Origin: Chara braunii
Lineage: Eukaryota; Streptophyta; Charophyceae; Charales; Characeae
Assembly (NCBI GenBank): GCA_003427395.1
Contig: BFEA01000351.1
Location: 285,721-315,192 of the forward strand
Reading direction: 5' to 3'
DNA: 29,472 nucleotides
A program made the translations under genes and the position numbers. Shown here piece after piece: positions 28,398 to 29,472 of the stretch. Positions within the stretch are counted from its first letter, which is position 1, and each line of letters begins with the position of its first letter. The notes beneath the pieces were generated by a model that worked only from the letters and a program-made list of their open reading frames with translations, did not search any database and had not been told where the DNA came from.

Positions 28398-29472
28398 TGC
28401 AAGGAAGATGAGCAATAGCGAACTTCAGCAATCAAACAGCATCATACATAAGAGTCCAGATAGTCTTGACCTGGAACCAACAGCACAATTGCATCACGAG
28501 ATTCACCAAATAAGAACACACCAAGAGTTCATAATTGACAATGCTGAAATAGTCCCATCATCATCAATGAAGAACCAGAGTTGATATCCTATCTGGCGCT
28601 CGGCGCCCAGACTACATGTGGCAGATCCTATCTACCCTATACTACGATGCCGAAAGATGACGTCAACAACATTCCCGAAGTACGAGCATATGGCGACCAA
28701 TGTCGCATGCTTCCAGCACCAGGTATGTCTCACGCTACACTCACAACCTTGTTCCCCAACTCACAGATGCCACTAGCACCCAAGGACCACCCTGCGCATC
28801 ACCCAGCTTACAGCAGCGCTGCTCGGCTATGGCTGCGTGCTCCTTCCCTATTCGCACGTGAGAGCGTAGGCGCCAGCCAGCAAACAGCGCAGCAGCGCTT
28901 GCGCAGCATGCAGCCAGCACCCGAATGTCGAATGAGGAGTCAGGCCCTTTCCTATATCGAAGTGGCTTGCCTGCGTCCAATCCCAGGAAGCTTCCAGTAG
29001 GCCCCGGTAGCCTGAGGCCCAGCACGACGAGAGCAGGTCTTGGGCCTGAAGTGGTTGCATGTGCCCAACTGCCTTTGGCCTGTGTTTGGTCCGGTCCCCG
29101 TATCCAACCCAGGGCCTGCTTCACATATATTCACAAAGGCGGCCCAGGGCCTGGGTTCACTCAACCAACTGGCGCTGCGCTTACTGTCCTCTGTCTCCTG
29201 GGTTTCGCCTGCGTCGAGTGCTGTTGGTGGTGCCCGCGGCAACCGGCGGGTGTGGGCCCAGGGGGGAGAGGGGTTGTGTTCCTTTTGCGCCCCCGTGCAC
29301 AGGTGGAGGCTTTCCGTCCNTCCGGGCGTGTTGGAANTGTGGTGCATTCGTTTCNCTCTTCACCCGCGTTTCTGGATGGAGAGATGAGGCTGTGCACTTC
29401 GCTGTCGGTACGTTTTGGGCAGGCGGTGGCATCCGGCTGTGGGCCGAAGCTGTCGGTGGTTCCTTCGCGCGC
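28398..29472 (-). mobile_element. LTR edge of element B and flanking scaffold end
   Basis: The LTR begins TGCAAGG at 28398 (plus strand) and continues rightward. Its outer end is unknown, since the 3' LTR is missing. From about 28,990 the composition turns G- and C-rich, and single Ns appear at 29320, 29337 and 29355, so the last part is low-quality sequence and may be outside the LTR. Open frames here are not supported as genes. Confidence 0.45.

Larger units (their letters stand above)
24470..29472 (-). mobile_element. LTR retrotransposon B, 5' part only
   Basis: Read on the minus strand: LTR (edge at 28398), PBS at 28383-28394, leader, two gag frames, protease and the first residues of RT. 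Protein similarity ends at about 24486. It is less damaged than the other two elements: from 27127 to 24423 there is one in-frame stop and one frame change, and the latter is an ATGA overlap that may be original. The LTR's outer end is not determined. Confidence 0.8.

Noticed and set aside
28581-29000. 139-codon plus-strand frame
   Set aside because: It lies in probable LTR or flank of element B, opposite to the element, with no motif.

Overview
ORGANISM AND TYPE OF SEQUENCE. This looks like nuclear, repeat-rich DNA of a green plant or streptophyte alga. It holds three decayed Ty3/Gypsy-type LTR retrotransposons. Two of them carry a primer-binding site matching the 3' end of the plant initiator tRNA-Met (TGGTATCAGAGC at 28383-28394 and the one-base variant TGGTATCGGAGC at 23354-23365, both read on the minus strand). 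The gag and pol types feel charophyte-like (Chara-like), but that is recall, not a search. The window starts inside a (TC)n microsatellite, has a 170-base N gap at 18831-19000, and ends in GC-rich sequence with scattered Ns, so it is probably a whole short scaffold. No rRNA, tRNA or CRISPR is supported.

LAYOUT. (1) 1-2963: (TC)n, then about 2.9 kb with no gene I can support. (2) 2964-6595, plus strand: a tandem array of four diverged copies, about 0.9-1 kb apart, of a 240-270 residue protein family I do not recognise. Copy 4 (5780-6595) is fully open; copies 1-3 have a frameshift or in-frame stops. (3) 7069-13631, plus strand: gag, protease, reverse transcriptase, RNase H and integrase of a Ty3/Gypsy element, readable end to end but broken by many stops and frameshifts. 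Active-site positions are altered in protease and integrase, and RNase H has internal deletions. (4) 13828-14781: a charged, decayed reading frame of unknown kind, then a 43-base poly-T. (5) 14908-19890: gene-free and repeat-rich, with three minisatellites (40 bp x5, about 39 bp x7, 26 bp x5), a hairpin series at 15.9-16.3 kb and a dense hairpin island at 18.3-19.8 kb. (6) 19890-23368, minus strand: the 5' part of element A (PBS, long leader, gag with zinc knuckle, start of protease). (7) 23368-24470: probable LTR of A with a GAA microsatellite, then GC-rich repetitive DNA. (8) 24470-29472, minus strand: the 5' part of element B (LTR edge, PBS, 1.25 kb leader, two-part gag, protease and the first residues of RT).

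HOW IT FITS TOGETHER. The three elements are independent, and none has a complete LTR pair in the window. A and B lie head to tail and both stop within or just after protease, so only their 5' parts remain. Many stops can be explained as C-to-T or G-to-A changes at Trp, Gln or Arg codons, as expected for methylated, silenced repeats. The plus-strand four-copy family sits directly upstream of gag in the same orientation. It could be a host family next to the element or accessory ORFs carried by a larger element. It is the most likely undescribed item here, followed by the hairpin island at 18.3-19.8 kb.
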